Below, piece by piece: positions 34,986-43,671 of a stretch of DNA of 64,000 bases. Position 1 is the first letter of the stretch, and each line of letters starts with the position of its first letter. Below the pieces are notes generated by a model that made no database searches, was not told the DNA's origin, and saw nothing but the letters and a program-made list of their open reading frames with translations. Origin of the DNA: Natronorubrum tibetense GA33 (lineage in GTDB: Archaea; Halobacteriota; Halobacteria; Halobacteriales; Natrialbaceae); contig NZ_KB913017.1 in NCBI RefSeq assembly GCF_000383975.1, forward strand, positions 3,510,265-3,574,264, given 5' to 3'. Position numbers and translations under genes: made by a program.

Positions 34986-35762
34986 ATGACAATTCAGGGC
35001 ACAGACGAGGGCGACAGGGTGCAATCGGTCGTCAAGACGCTGGATATCCTCGAGGCCCTCTGGCAGTCCGAGGGCGCCGGCGTCACCCAGTTGACCGAGC
35101 GCACGGGACTTCCGAAGAGTACGGTCCACGCCCACCTGACGACGCTTCGCTCGAAAGGGTACGTCGTCCAGGACGGCGATGAGTACCGACTGGGCATTCG
35201 GTTCCTCTCCTTTGGCGAACACGTCAAACACGCCGAACCGCTGTACGGCGCGTCCGAGACGCCGATCGAGGACCTAGCGGACTGGACCGGTGAGCGAGTC
35301 CTCTGTTCGACGGAGCAGAACGGACTGGGAACCGTCATCCGGGCCTGCGACGGCGAACGGTCGATCTCTTCGACTATCGACGTTGGAACGCCGACGTACC
35401 TCCATTGTTCGGCCGGCGGCAAGGCGATGCTCGCACACTTCGATCGGGCAAAGATCGATCGAATCGTCGATAACTGGGGGCTTCCGGCCTTTACCGACGA
35501 GACGATCACGGACTGGGAGACGCTGGAAACGGAACTCGAGACGATCCGCGAGGAGGGTGTCGCGTACAATCAAGGCGAGTACCTGCCCGGTATCAGTGCG
35601 GTCGGTGCTCCGGTGCTCGACAGCGACGGGAGCGTCCACGGCGCGGTTACCGTTGCCGGTCCCCAGCACCGACTCGAAAACGAGTGGGAACACGAGGAAC
35701 TGCACAACCAACTGCTCTCGGCCGCGAACACGATCGAAGTGAATCTCCTGTTCACGGAGTGA
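34986..35762 (+). CDS. IclR-family transcriptional regulator
   Basis: The ATG at 34986 gives 258 residues. The N-terminal winged helix (about residues 10-75) has VKTLDILEALW and LTERTGLPKSTVHAHLTTL. The C-terminal effector domain (about 80-258) has the usual CSTEQNGLGT strand, the HCSAGGKAMLAHF segment and GISAVGAPVLDSDGSVHGAVTVAG near residue 200. IclR proteins sense small carbon-metabolism ligands. Being divergent from an acyl-CoA dehydrogenase operon, it probably controls that operon and itself. Confidence 0.93.
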   Translation: MTIQGTDEGDRVQSVVKTLDILEALWQSEGAGVTQLTERTGLPKSTVHAHLTTLRSKGYVVQDGDEYRLGIRFLSFGEHVKHAEPLYGASETPIEDLADWTGERVLCSTEQNGLGTVIRACDGERSISSTIDVGTPTYLHCSAGGKAMLAHFDRAKIDRIVDNWGLPAFTDETITDWETLETELETIREEGVAYNQGEYLPGISAVGAPVLDSDGSVHGAVTVAGPQHRLENEWEHEELHNQLLSAANTIEVNLLFTE

Positions 35763-36571
35763 GTCTCCGCGCCGCGTCCGGTTCGATTCCCTGCGTTCGG
35801 CCTGGCTGAACGATGCTCTGTGATGAGATCGAACGCTAGATTCGTGTCTCGACTCGTCAACGGAGAGTATGCTCGATTTCTTACGTTCCTGCCGACTGAA
35901 CGCAGGATTATTTACAGTCGTATGTATGTAATTGTCTGTGCGACGGTCGTTCTCCCTCGTGGAACCGGTACCGTCTCCCGACTGTAGTGGAGACGGCGTC
36001 GGGGCGTTTCGCGAGGATGCCCAGGCGTTGCTGAAGTCCTCCGCGGAGTAACGAAGATAGCGTCCCTACAAGTGATTTCCATCGACTCGGATACGCAGGT
36101 CTCGGGAATTCGTTGTCGACGACAACGACCAAGAGTAGGTGAGTAAAAAGTAACTACAATAGCTGATAGATGGTAGAAAGTTATGCAATGATATACAATA
36201 TACGAAATATCAGTACCACCTCTCTTGTCCGGAGAGGATTGCCGGTCTGTTCCGGACTCGGCACCCGACCGATCGGAGGAGAATAGCTCCTACACTGTCT
36301 GTATACTACCGTTTCGGTATCGATTAGTAGGAGTTTTTCGTATTTCGATTCGTACGGTTCGTGTACTGTTACGGAATCGCTCGAGCCGTGTTTACACTCA
36401 CGGTATTCGACATTGTATCGAAAAGATACTCAAACATGTTCAAGTACATGTTTGTAGTATTACAATCGGGCCGAAGGTACATCCGTGGCCGAGAGAGTCA
36501 TCGGTTCTGTTATTTTCCGCACAATGCTTGCAGTTCGATTAATGCGCGTCTGTGCCAAACGGATCGATGGG
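35763..36571. other. AT-rich gene-free stretch
   Basis: About 800 bp without a recognised gene. One hairpin followed by a T-run is noted separately. The sequence near 36140-36230 and 36300-36480 is unusually A+T-rich for this genome. A 74-codon open frame on the minus strand (35908-36132) has no family features. The stretch could be old mobile-element debris. Confidence 0.4.
36287..36338 (+). terminator. Hairpin with T-run, terminator-like
   Basis: CTCCTAC (36287-36293) pairs with GTAGGAG (36327-36333), with an inner ACCG/CGGT pair, and is followed by five T residues. No gene is seen directly upstream, so its function is uncertain. Confidence 0.35.
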
Positions 36572-36715
36572 ATGGGAGTGGTTACAAGACTTCGACTGAT
36601 CATCGACGACGACGGAGAGCTGTACGAGTGTCGCAACTGTGGTTCGAAGTTTGACCACGAACCCGACACGTGTCCGACCTGTGGATCGGGCGAAATTGCT
36701 CACTACGAGTTTTGA
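36572..36715 (+). CDS. Small zinc-ribbon protein
   Basis: The ATG at 36572 gives 47 residues, with CRNCG and CPTCG knuckles separated by 13 residues, a typical single zinc ribbon. The N-terminal part (TRLRLIIDDDGELYE) forms the first strand. Tiny zinc-ribbon proteins of this kind are common and conserved in haloarchaea; the role is unknown. It is 145 bp upstream of msrA on the same strand. Confidence 0.72.
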   Translation: MGVVTRLRLIIDDDGELYECRNCGSKFDHEPDTCPTCGSGEIAHYEF

Positions 36716-36860
36716 GCGAATTGCCAGTTGCCAATCATCTGGCCTTTGGGATCCGTCCGCACAGACCACTGTCTGGAGCCGACTACTCCGGTCAGTTGCG
36801 CGTCGCAGTGCCAACCTCCCACGGCGACGAAGCCATCTGTCTGGACGGCGAAAAATAGGT

Positions 36861-37529
36861 ATGAATCGCTCGAGTCCGGATTCGACAACTGCGCCGACAC
36901 GCGAGCAGGACACGAGGACGTTGCCGGCGGACGAGACCAGAACGGCGACGTTCGGGATGGGCTGTTTCTGGGGTCCCGACGCCCGCTTCGGCGCGATAGA
37001 GGGCATCGTTCGAACGCGTGTCGGGTACGCCGGTGGGACGACACCGAACCCCAGCTACCACTCGCTCGGGGACCACACCGAAGTCGTGCAGGTCGAGTAC
37101 GATCCTGACAAACTGGGCTACGAGGACCTGCTCGAGGTGTTCTGGACGAACCACGACTGGGCCTCGACAGCGCCCAAACGCCAGTATCGGAGCGTCGTCC
37201 TCGCGGCGGACGATGACCAGCTGGCAGCCGCCGAGCGGTTCCGAGACGGGCTCGAGGAGCGGGCCGGCCGGTCGGTTACGACGAATCTCGAACGACTCGA
37301 GACGTTCACCCGAGCCGAGGACTACCATCAAAAGTACGAACTCCGATCGACGCCGGTCGTCGGCGACGAACTCGCAGCCCGCTACGGCGACGCGTTCGTC
37401 GACTCGACGGTCGTCGCACGGCTCAACGGTTTCGTCGCCGGCCACGGCGACCCCTCACGGCGTGAGGCGCTGATGGAAGGCGTTGACCTCACACCGACAC
37501 AGCGCTCGGAACTGCAGCGGCGCTTCTGA
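36861..37529 (+). CDS. msrA: Peptide methionine sulfoxide reductase MsrA
   Basis: The ATG at 36861 gives 222 residues. The active-site motif GCFWG lies near residue 34 with the nucleophilic Cys, followed by VGYAGGTTPNPSY, HTEVVQVEYDP, FWTNHDW and YRSVV, all standard for MsrA. The enzyme reduces methionine-S-sulfoxide in oxidised proteins. The N-terminal 28 residues are hydrophilic and not part of the fold. No fused MsrB domain is present. An unknown gene follows after 49 bp. Confidence 0.95.
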   Translation: MNRSSPDSTTAPTREQDTRTLPADETRTATFGMGCFWGPDARFGAIEGIVRTRVGYAGGTTPNPSYHSLGDHTEVVQVEYDPDKLGYEDLLEVFWTNHDWASTAPKRQYRSVVLAADDDQLAAAERFRDGLEERAGRSVTTNLERLETFTRAEDYHQKYELRSTPVVGDELAARYGDAFVDSTVVARLNGFVAGHGDPSRREALMEGVDLTPTQRSELQRRF

Positions 37530-37578
37530 TCGGGACGTTTCGTGACCCTACTTGTACGTCGACCACGAAGGAGGGGGT

Positions 37579-37986
37579 ATGACTGACGACGATCGGTACA
37601 AACTGTTCGGCGTCTACCTGTCGGAGCCAACCGTCGACGCGCTCGCAGAATCACTGTACGAGGAGGCAGGCGTCGTCGACCTCGAGACGTACTTCGACGA
37701 GACGGCGGATTTCGTCCCCGCCGGCGATCCGGGTGCCGACACGACCGACGCGCTCCTTGCGGATGTCCTCGAATCGTTCGCTACCCTGTACGACCACGCT
37801 GCGTTCGAAACGGCGGAAGCCGTCGATCCCGACTCGTTCACGCTCGTCCACCTCGCGGCCAGGCCGCGACACGTCACAGAGCTTCGCGAACGCTTTCAGG
37901 CCGCAGCGACGATTCAGGAAACCGACCTACGGACGGTACAGACGGCGATACTCGCGGCTCACCTCGAGACTGAACTGACAGCGTAG
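37579..37986 (+). CDS. Uncharacterised acidic helical protein
   Basis: The ATG at 37579, preceded by GAGGGGG, gives 135 residues. The protein is acidic, mainly helical in appearance, without Cys, signal peptide or membrane segment. It contains several Asp/Glu-rich helices and ends in a short helix, AILAAHLETELTA. No family was recognised. It is 49 bp after msrA on the same strand, so the two could be cotranscribed and share a role in oxidative stress; that is inference only. Confidence 0.65.
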   Translation: MTDDDRYKLFGVYLSEPTVDALAESLYEEAGVVDLETYFDETADFVPAGDPGADTTDALLADVLESFATLYDHAAFETAEAVDPDSFTLVHLAARPRHVTELRERFQAAATIQETDLRTVQTAILAAHLETELTA

Positions 37987-38001
37987 CCGGGGGCCGACGG
38001 T

Positions 38002-38451
38002 CTACTGATCGGGGTCGCGTCGCTCGATCATCGCCAACGCAACGAAGGAGACGACGATGTCACCGTCTTGATTGTATCCTTCGACGCGGCTGTCGACGTA
38101 CCCTCGCCGGGGATCGCTCTCCGAAATGCGTTTGTCCACGATCTCCGTTCGGACGGAGAGCGTGTCGCCGGGTTTGACGGGTCGTTTCCAGCGCAGTTCG
38201 TCGACGCCGCGTGCACCCATACTCGCTCGCTCGTCGATCGGGCCGTCGACGAGCATTCGCATGCACATCGAGGCGGTGTGCCAGCCGGAGGCGACCAGTT
38301 CGCCGAACGCGGAGTCCTCGGCTGCGTCCGCGTCGGTGTGGAACGGCTGCGGGTCGTACTGTTCGGCAAACTCGACGATCTCTTCGGCCGTGACGTTGTA
38401 CTCACCGAACTCTCGGACGTCTCCGATCTCGATGTCCTCGTAGTACTGCAT
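38002..38451 (-). CDS. MaoC-family dehydratase (single hotdog)
   Basis: The ATG of MQYYEDIEIGDVREF, with GGAGG just upstream, gives 149 residues; a TTG three codons earlier is the alternative. The hotdog fold is indicated by FAEQYDPQPFHTDADAA near residue 29, with the D-x-x-x-x-H pair of R-specific enoyl-CoA hydratases, and by FGELVASGWHTASMCMRM. It should hydrate short enoyl-CoA or act on a related thioester. It stands apart from the main acyl-CoA cluster and converges with the unknown gene to its left. Confidence 0.9.
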   Translation of the reverse strand: MQYYEDIEIGDVREFGEYNVTAEEIVEFAEQYDPQPFHTDADAAEDSAFGELVASGWHTASMCMRMLVDGPIDERASMGARGVDELRWKRPVKPGDTLSVRTEIVDKRISESDPRRGYVDSRVEGYNQDGDIVVSFVALAMIERRDPDQ

Positions 38452-38583
38452 TTCCTCCAACTGAGGCGCACGTGACCAAGAGTGTATGGAAAGGAGAACG
38501 AAACGAGACCGATCGACTGTCTCGCTACAGCTCTTACAGATCGTCGATGCTTACCCGGGGCCCTATTTAACCGCCGATGTTTA

Positions 38584-39215
38584 TCAGTTAGAGCCCTCGA
38601 TAGCGCGTTCGATGTTCCACACCGCGTATCTCGTGACACATTCGCGGAGCTGACCGTCCCAGGTTCTCGACCACAGCGTCTCACCGTACCGACGGCGCGA
38701 TCCGAAAAACACCGACTCGGCGTTCGAACGTTAGTAACACGTCCGACCATCGATCAAGAGATTTCTCACGTGGCCACGCAAATCCATCACTCTCGTCGGG
38801 ATACGTGGTGTGACACCTTGCGGTCGCCGTTTCGTGCAAAACCCCACCCAGTCGTAGCCCTTATCGGCAGTAACGGCGGTCGACATGTCGAACTTCCGCA
38901 CTAGCACCTGCCAGCCGATCTGTGTATCGTGCGATCATTTCATCGAGCAGTGTATATCTAGGATTAAATCTGTCTCACAAACGACGAGCAACGTTGTCTT
39001 CACCGCCTCGAACGAGCAATCGGTGCGTCTGACGTAGTGCTGGCTGGCTCGGATGCGATCCACGCCGGTTGTATCGATTGCCAGAACATCACCGAGTTCG
39101 TATAAATCACCCGGAGAATCGAGGATCGCTCCCCCATCATTTCATCCGAATCTCCTGCTTTCGCATGTACCCGCCGAGAAGTAGGTTTGCAGACCCATTC
39201 CGCCCGCTTCACTTC
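38584..39215 (-). pseudogene. Decayed IS transposase (DDE, haloarchaeal IS4/IS5-like)
   Basis: One minus-strand frame still reads as a transposase from about 39130 down to a TGA at 38584. It contains DVLAIDTTGVDRIRASQHY (catalytic Asp region), KTTLLVV, ILDIHCSMK, IGWQVL, TADKGYDW (second Asp region) and, near the end, NAESVFFGSRRRYG and LREC (catalytic Glu region). In-frame stops interrupt it at 38935-38937 (after CSMK) and 38731-38733 (before RSNAES), and another TGA lies further upstream. Part of the segment between the last two blocks appears to be missing. The N-terminus is unclear, and flanking inverted repeats were not identified. The element is dead. Confidence 0.8.
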
Positions 39216-39407
39216 CTAGTAAGTTTGGTATTTTTAGAGATACTAGAAATTCGATATTACCTCAGATTTCTCACCTCCCGTAACTGATCAGCTAAACGAG
39301 TTCCTCACCCAGTGGTCGTGTGAGCATTCAGTAAGTTTTGGAAAACTGACGCTCCGTCCGACTGTCGTAAGGGTAACCGACACCACGACAGCGTGTCTCG
39401 CGACTGA
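39216..39407. other. AT-rich stretch between two decayed genes
   Basis: No gene is visible. The DNA around 39217-39290 is A+T-rich and could be the old left flank of the insertion sequence. Confidence 0.3.
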
Positions 39408-39668
39408 GATCGGGTCGGTTGGGACAGACTTGAACCACGCCGAGACGTGCTCGCGGAATTGTAGCAAGCCCGGGTTCACTTCGGCGTGATCATCGACGAG
39501 TACGGAATCACCGAAGAGGTCGTCACCACCGAAGGCCCCACCGGGGTGATCGTCGGCGGAATCCTCCGGTCGATCGAATCGGTTCCATCCGGGTCGTCCG
39601 ACCGCCCGTCGACGCTTCTCGACGCGATGGGACGTAGCAGACGACCGCCAACGGATCAAAATGACTGA
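39408..39668 (+). pseudogene. Remnant of a CorC/HlyC-type CBS-domain protein
   Basis: The frame reads DVLAEL-stop-QARVHFGVIIDEYG (39444-39506) and continues with TEEVVTTEGPTGVIVGGI. This matches the second CBS motif of CorC/HlyC/CNNM membrane proteins, usually V-x-M-A-x-V-x-DEYGG-x-x-G-x-V-T-x-ED-x-x-E-x-I-V-G-x-I. The TAG at 39462-39464 replaces a Gln codon expected there. No intact membrane domain was found upstream, and the frame ends in unrelated sequence. It lies next to the dead transposase. Confidence 0.6.
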
Positions 39669-39748
39669 TAGTTGTCCGTTCGCGGTGGTTTCACGGACTG
39701 GGAACACCGAACGAGTACTTGAGTGGGAACAACGATGCTCCACCTAGC

Positions 39749-40093
39749 ATGGCTATGACTGAGTTTCCGATCGTCGACGAGAACGGAATCGTCCGCGCCA
39801 CGCCCTCCGCGGACACCGTCCTCGAACTCCTCGCGAACGATCGGCGCCGAGCGGTCGTCGCCGCGCTCGATCGGCACGACGAGAACTGGATGCGCGTCGA
39901 AACCCTCGTCGAGCGCCTCTCGACGACGTTCGAAACGACGGAGTGGAAGATCGAACTGCATCACGTCCATCTACCGATGCTGGACGACGAAGGGCTCGTC
40001 GAGTACGACGACCGCAACGGAACGGTCCGGTACTACGACTGTGAACTGGTCACGGACGTACTCACAGCAGTCGAACGGCACGCGATCGGGTGA
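39749..40093 (+). CDS. HTH (winged-helix) protein, DUF7344-like
   Basis: The product has 114 residues from the ATG at 39749; ATGs at 39719 and 39755 are alternatives. LELLANDRRRAVVAAL near residue 30 is the first helix of the small haloarchaeal winged-helix group often annotated as DUF7344. The recognition helix and wing follow: WKIELHHVHLPMLDDEGLVEYDDRNGTVRYY (motif part LHHVHLPMLDDEGLVEYD). Such proteins probably bind DNA, and their targets are unknown. It is the nearest complete regulator to the left end of the Usp island and is therefore a candidate regulator of it. Confidence 0.75.
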   Translation: MAMTEFPIVDENGIVRATPSADTVLELLANDRRRAVVAALDRHDENWMRVETLVERLSTTFETTEWKIELHHVHLPMLDDEGLVEYDDRNGTVRYYDCELVTDVLTAVERHAIG

Positions 40094-40266
40094 GGGCGCC
40101 CGGGTCCGTGGCGATACCGTCGCGACTGGCAGGTCCTGAAAGCGCATTGCCCGAACGTGGGAACTGGCATCGAGAGGATCGAACCGGGATCGGACACCAG
40201 GGACTCCCGCCCGTGCTTCAACCCGACGCCGCATAGCCGACGCCGGTCGCCCGTCCCCCAGCGCGA

Positions 40267-41145
40267 TCAGGAGACCGTCAGCACTGGAACGGTCGATCGG
40301 CGAACGACGCGAGCCGTCGTGCTCCCTAGCAGGCGGCCGGAGCCGACCGCTCGTCCGCGCGTGCCCATGGCGACGAGGTCGGCGTCGACCGTCGAGGCGT
40401 ACCCGAGCAGTACCTCGGCGGGGAGTCCGCGCCGCACGTTGGTCTGCACGTCGAGGCCGCGATCGCGCGCCAGCTCCGCGATCGCCTCCGTCGCGTTCCG
40501 GCCGCCCTCCTCGAGCAGCCCGATGATGCTCCGGGGCGCATCTTCGAGGTCATACGTCGTCGGGTCGACGACGTAGACCGCGTAGATCTCGGCGTCGTAC
40601 TTCTCTGCGAGATCGAGGGCGGTCTCAGCGGCACGTTCGGCGTGATCGCTCCCGTCGGTCGGGACGACGATCCGATCGTACGAGACGGCTGCTGCGGGAG
40701 TCGGCTCCCCGTCCTCTGGGCGGCGAACCGACAGCACCGGCACGTCGGCCCGCGTAATCACCCGCTCGGTGGTGCTCCCGAGGCGGACCCGATCGGCCCC
40801 GGTCCGGCCATGGGTCCCCATCACGACGATGTCGACATCGTTGTCAGCGACGTACGAGAGGATCTCGCGGTACGGGACGCCCTCGCGTACCTCGCGCGCG
40901 GCGTCGATGCCGTGTTCCTCGGCCCGGTCCGTGACGCGGATGGTGGCCTCGCGTCCGTGCCCTTCCGAGCGCTCGCGGACCGAGGCTCGCTCGTCGTTGG
41001 AGAGGTCGATCGGACCGCTTCCGGTGTCGACGACGTAGAGAGCGTGCACGGCCGCGCCGTAGGTGTCCCCCAGTTTGATTGCGTGGCCGATCGTCGCGTC
41101 TGCTCCGGCACTGTCGTCCGTCGGAACGAGGACTGTACTGAACAT
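40267..41145 (-). CDS. Tandem UspA-domain universal stress protein
   Basis: The ATG of MFSTVLVPTDDSAGAD gives 292 residues with two UspA domains (about 1-140 and 150-292). Each has a VLVPTD or IVVPTDGS start and a C-terminal ATP-binding motif: GTHGRTGADRVRLGSTTERV in the first and GTRGRAVGSGRLLGSTTARV in the second. The G-x2-G-x9-G-(S/T) pattern predicts ATP binding. It is the first of eleven Usp genes. Usp proteins respond to starvation, low oxygen and oxidants. Confidence 0.93.
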   Translation of the reverse strand: MFSTVLVPTDDSAGADATIGHAIKLGDTYGAAVHALYVVDTGSGPIDLSNDERASVRERSEGHGREATIRVTDRAEEHGIDAAREVREGVPYREILSYVADNDVDIVVMGTHGRTGADRVRLGSTTERVITRADVPVLSVRRPEDGEPTPAAAVSYDRIVVPTDGSDHAERAAETALDLAEKYDAEIYAVYVVDPTTYDLEDAPRSIIGLLEEGGRNATEAIAELARDRGLDVQTNVRRGLPAEVLLGYASTVDADLVAMGTRGRAVGSGRLLGSTTARVVRRSTVPVLTVS

Positions 41146-41226
41146 ACCGTACTGTTCAATCCGGACGGTCATCAAAACCACCCCTCGTTCATCGCCCGCT
41201 CATCCGCGCCGGATGCGATCGGCAGA

Positions 41227-41721
41227 TCACTGCTCCTGCTCCGTGTACTGTCCCTCCCCCAGTCGAATATCGGGGATGGATGGCGGGGCGTAGTACCGGA
41301 CGATGTGAACGTCGTAGGTCGCGTCCGCGGCGACGCCGCCGGCGACGCTGGTCACTGGCCGAGCAATCTCGCCGATGTCGTCCGTGCCGAGGAATACGAC
41401 CGCCGGCCGGAGATCGTCGGCGACCGCCTTGATCCGGGTTGCGATCGCCGCCGGCGTTCCGTGGTCGATTCGCTCGTGTCGAAATTCGGCCCGAGGAGCG
41501 ATATCGACCACGCCCTCCCGGAGCTTGTTGGCGACGTACTGTACGGTGAACGGGTCCTCCTCCCGCCGTTCGTACCACCCGACGTCGATCGCGTACGCTT
41601 CGTCGTCAGGAACGACGGACAGGGCGATCACGTCTTGATCCAGCGCCTCGCCGTACTCGGCGGCCCGCTGCAGCGCTGCCTCGGCGAGGTAGGAGCCGTC
41701 GAACGGAACGAGAAATACCAT
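41227..41721 (-). CDS. UspA-domain protein, divergent
   Basis: The ATG of MVFLVPFDGSYLAEAAL gives 164 residues. The fold start (FLVPFDGS) and the VVFLGTDDIGEIARPVTSVAGGVA segment correspond to a Usp domain, but the ATP-binding glycines are altered (GTDDIGEIARP), so nucleotide binding is doubtful. The C-terminal 20 residues form an extra tail after the last strand. It follows the tandem Usp gene's promoter side and is transcribed toward it, with an 81-bp gap. Confidence 0.85.
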   Translation of the reverse strand: MVFLVPFDGSYLAEAALQRAAEYGEALDQDVIALSVVPDDEAYAIDVGWYERREEDPFTVQYVANKLREGVVDIAPRAEFRHERIDHGTPAAIATRIKAVADDLRPAVVFLGTDDIGEIARPVTSVAGGVAADATYDVHIVRYYAPPSIPDIRLGEGQYTEQEQ

Positions 41722-41846
41722 CGGTACGAGAGCCTTGGTCACACGGGATCAACAACCTTTGGGGCGCAGTCACATGCTGGCGGTCGTGCCGACCGCCGCC
41801 CGGTCCGAGGGCAATCGGTGGGCTCGAGCGGGAAGGCGTCACTACC

Positions 41847-41932
41847 TCATACGGACTGCTGTCCGTCCGTGCCGCAGCGATCGCGTCCCGTCGGGCGGTC
41901 GCTGCGGAACATCGGTACGGCTGTCCGTCTCT
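41847..41932. repeat. Repeat family B, copy B1
   Basis: The copy is an imperfect palindrome between two divergent Usp genes. Its ends are TCATACGGACTGCTGTCCGT on the left and the complement of AGACGGACAGCCGTACCGAT on the right. The core pairs CCGCAGCGATCGC with GCGGTCGCTGCGG. Unlike other copies it supplies no stop codon and lies in the promoter region, which otherwise (41722-42060) holds no gene. Confidence 0.7.
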
Positions 41933-42060
41933 CCTGATGATGGTCTCTGGAACCGGTGTGCGACGGACGACCGTCCCGGCGACGCTTCCGCTACTACGGA
42001 TCGTCTCCGGACCGTAGCCCGACAAATTATAGTCTCTGGCTGTCACTCGTCATAGGACAG

Positions 42061-42498
42061 ATGAGTGAACGCATCATGGTCCCCTACGACGGAAGCGATC
42101 ACGCGGAAGCCGCGCTTCGATTCGCGTTCGAGACGTACCCCGACGCGACGATCGTGGTCTTCCACGTCGTCGAACCGTTCGCCGAGCACACCGACGCCGG
42201 GGTCGAGAACGTCCGCCGGTGGCAGGATCGCGCCCGCGGATACGCGGAAGCGGTCTTCGAAGAGGCAGAGACCGTCGCCGAGGCGTCCGATCGATCCGTC
42301 GAGACGGACTGGGAATACGGTCGGCCGCGCCACGTGATCGTCCGGTACGTCAACGATCATGACATCGATCAGGTCGTGATGGGCAGCCGCGGGCGCGACG
42401 GGATCGATCGGCTCCTCCTCGGCAGCGTCGCGGAGACGGTCGTCCGGCGGGTCCCGGTCCCGGTGACGGTCGTCGGGGACGCGAAACTGGGCGAGTAG
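42061..42498 (+). CDS. UspA-domain universal stress protein
   Basis: This 145-residue single-domain Usp starts MSERIMVPYDGSDHAEAAL and ends with the ATP motif GSRGRDGIDRLLLGSVAETV followed by VPVTVV. All expected Gly residues are present. It is convergent with the next Usp gene (32-bp gap). It resembles that gene in the long loop after the second strand (VVEPFAEHTDAG). Confidence 0.93.
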   Translation: MSERIMVPYDGSDHAEAALRFAFETYPDATIVVFHVVEPFAEHTDAGVENVRRWQDRARGYAEAVFEEAETVAEASDRSVETDWEYGRPRHVIVRYVNDHDIDQVVMGSRGRDGIDRLLLGSVAETVVRRVPVPVTVVGDAKLGE

Positions 42499-42530
42499 TC
42501 GGCGCAAGCGAGCGACATCCCGCCGACCCC

Positions 42531-42971
42531 TTACCGGACGACCGTCACCCGAACTGGCGAGCGACGGGTGACCGTCTCGGCGACGCTCCCGTAGATCGGT
42601 CGCTGCGGTTCCGGCCGACCGTGCGCCCCGATGACGACGTGATCGACGGGCTCGTCGGTCGCATACTCGAGGACGAGTCGGGCCGGATCGCCGACGTCCG
42701 AGTCCGTCTCGACCGATCGGTCGTAGTCGGCTGCGACCGCCGCGACGTCGTCGAAGATCCGATCGCGTAACTCGCCGACGTACCGGTACCACTCTTCGGT
42801 GCCGAGCATCGGTTCATAGGACGACTCGCCAGCGCCAGGTGGGTCGGGATCGAACAGGTCGACGACGTGGTACGCCGTTACGTCGGCATCGGGAAACTCC
42901 CGCAAGGCGTGCCGGAGTGCACGCAGCGACAGCGTCGATCCGTCGACGGGAACGAGAATGCGACTGGGCAT
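42531..42971 (-). CDS. UspA-domain universal stress protein
   Basis: The ATG of MPSRILVPVDGSTLSLRAL gives 146 residues. The ATP motif reads GAHGRPEPQRPIYGSVAETV, so the second Gly is replaced by Pro-rich sequence and binding may be weakened. The loop after strand two is long (VVDLFDPDPPGAGE). It converges with the previous gene and diverges from the nitroreductase-like gene across 76 bp. Confidence 0.92.
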   Translation of the reverse strand: MPSRILVPVDGSTLSLRALRHALREFPDADVTAYHVVDLFDPDPPGAGESSYEPMLGTEEWYRYVGELRDRIFDDVAAVAADYDRSVETDSDVGDPARLVLEYATDEPVDHVVIGAHGRPEPQRPIYGSVAETVTRRSPVRVTVVR

Positions 42972-43047
42972 ACGGACCGCTACGGACTGGAGTAGCATAG
43001 TGTTCCCTCGGGACCGGTATTTTCCCGCTCCGCGTCGAACGACCCGT

Positions 43048-43671
43048 ATGACGAGGATCGAACTCCCTGAAGCCGAGACTGACGGCTCGACGAGCGCCGA
43101 GCGAGCGATCGCGACCCGAGCGAGTCGCCGGTCGTTCGCTACCACGCCGGTCGCGCTGACGGACGTTTCCCAGCACCTATGGGCTGCCCAGGGGGTCACC
43201 CACGTCGCAGACGGCGTCGAGATGCGGACCGCGCCAAGCGCCGGCGCGACGTATCCACTCGTCGCCTTCCTCGAGGTCGCATCCGAGGGCAGCACACAAC
43301 TCGACCCGGGGCTGTACCGATACAAGCCGAGCGACCATGCACTCGAGCCGACGCTCGAGACGGCCATTCACGACGACCTCACGACGGCCGCACTGGACCA
43401 GCCGGTTGTCGGCGACGCGCCGGCGACGATCGTCCTGGCGGCCGATTACGAGCGGACCTGCAGTCAGTATCCAGACCACGGCGAACGGTACGTCCACATG
43501 GAGGCCGGTCACGCGGCACAGAACGTCCACCTCGTCTGCGAGTCCCGCGAGCTGAACAGCTGCCCCGTCGGGGCCTTCGCCGACGCGAAGGTCGCTGACA
43601 CACTGTCGCTGCCCGATGACCTCGATCCGTTATACCTGGTGCCGTTTGGCTACCGCCCGACGGAGCAGTAA
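43048..43671 (+). CDS. Nitroreductase-family flavoprotein (SagB/ThcOx type)
   Basis: The ATG at 43048 gives 207 residues. R-x-S-R-R-S-F near residue 28 is the FMN-phosphate site, APSAGATYPLVAFLEV near residue 70 is the family motif, and HMEAGHAAQNVHL with CPVGAFADAKVADTL are the C-terminal FMN contacts. The SagB/ThcOx branch includes dehydrogenases that oxidise azoline rings and many unassigned oxidoreductases. No cyclodehydratase partner is nearby, so a peptide-modifying role is unlikely. Nitroreductases are also part of bacterial low-oxygen regulons built around Usp proteins. Confidence 0.9.
   Translation: MTRIELPEAETDGSTSAERAIATRASRRSFATTPVALTDVSQHLWAAQGVTHVADGVEMRTAPSAGATYPLVAFLEVASEGSTQLDPGLYRYKPSDHALEPTLETAIHDDLTTAALDQPVVGDAPATIVLAADYERTCSQYPDHGERYVHMEAGHAAQNVHLVCESRELNSCPVGAFADAKVADTLSLPDDLDPLYLVPFGYRPTEQ

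Noticed and set aside
35908-36132. 74-codon minus-strand frame
   Set aside because: No family features, no neighbour in the same direction and biased composition.
38482-38904. 140-codon plus-strand frame
   Set aside because: It is antisense to the C-terminal part of the transposase remnant, which has recognisable catalytic blocks.
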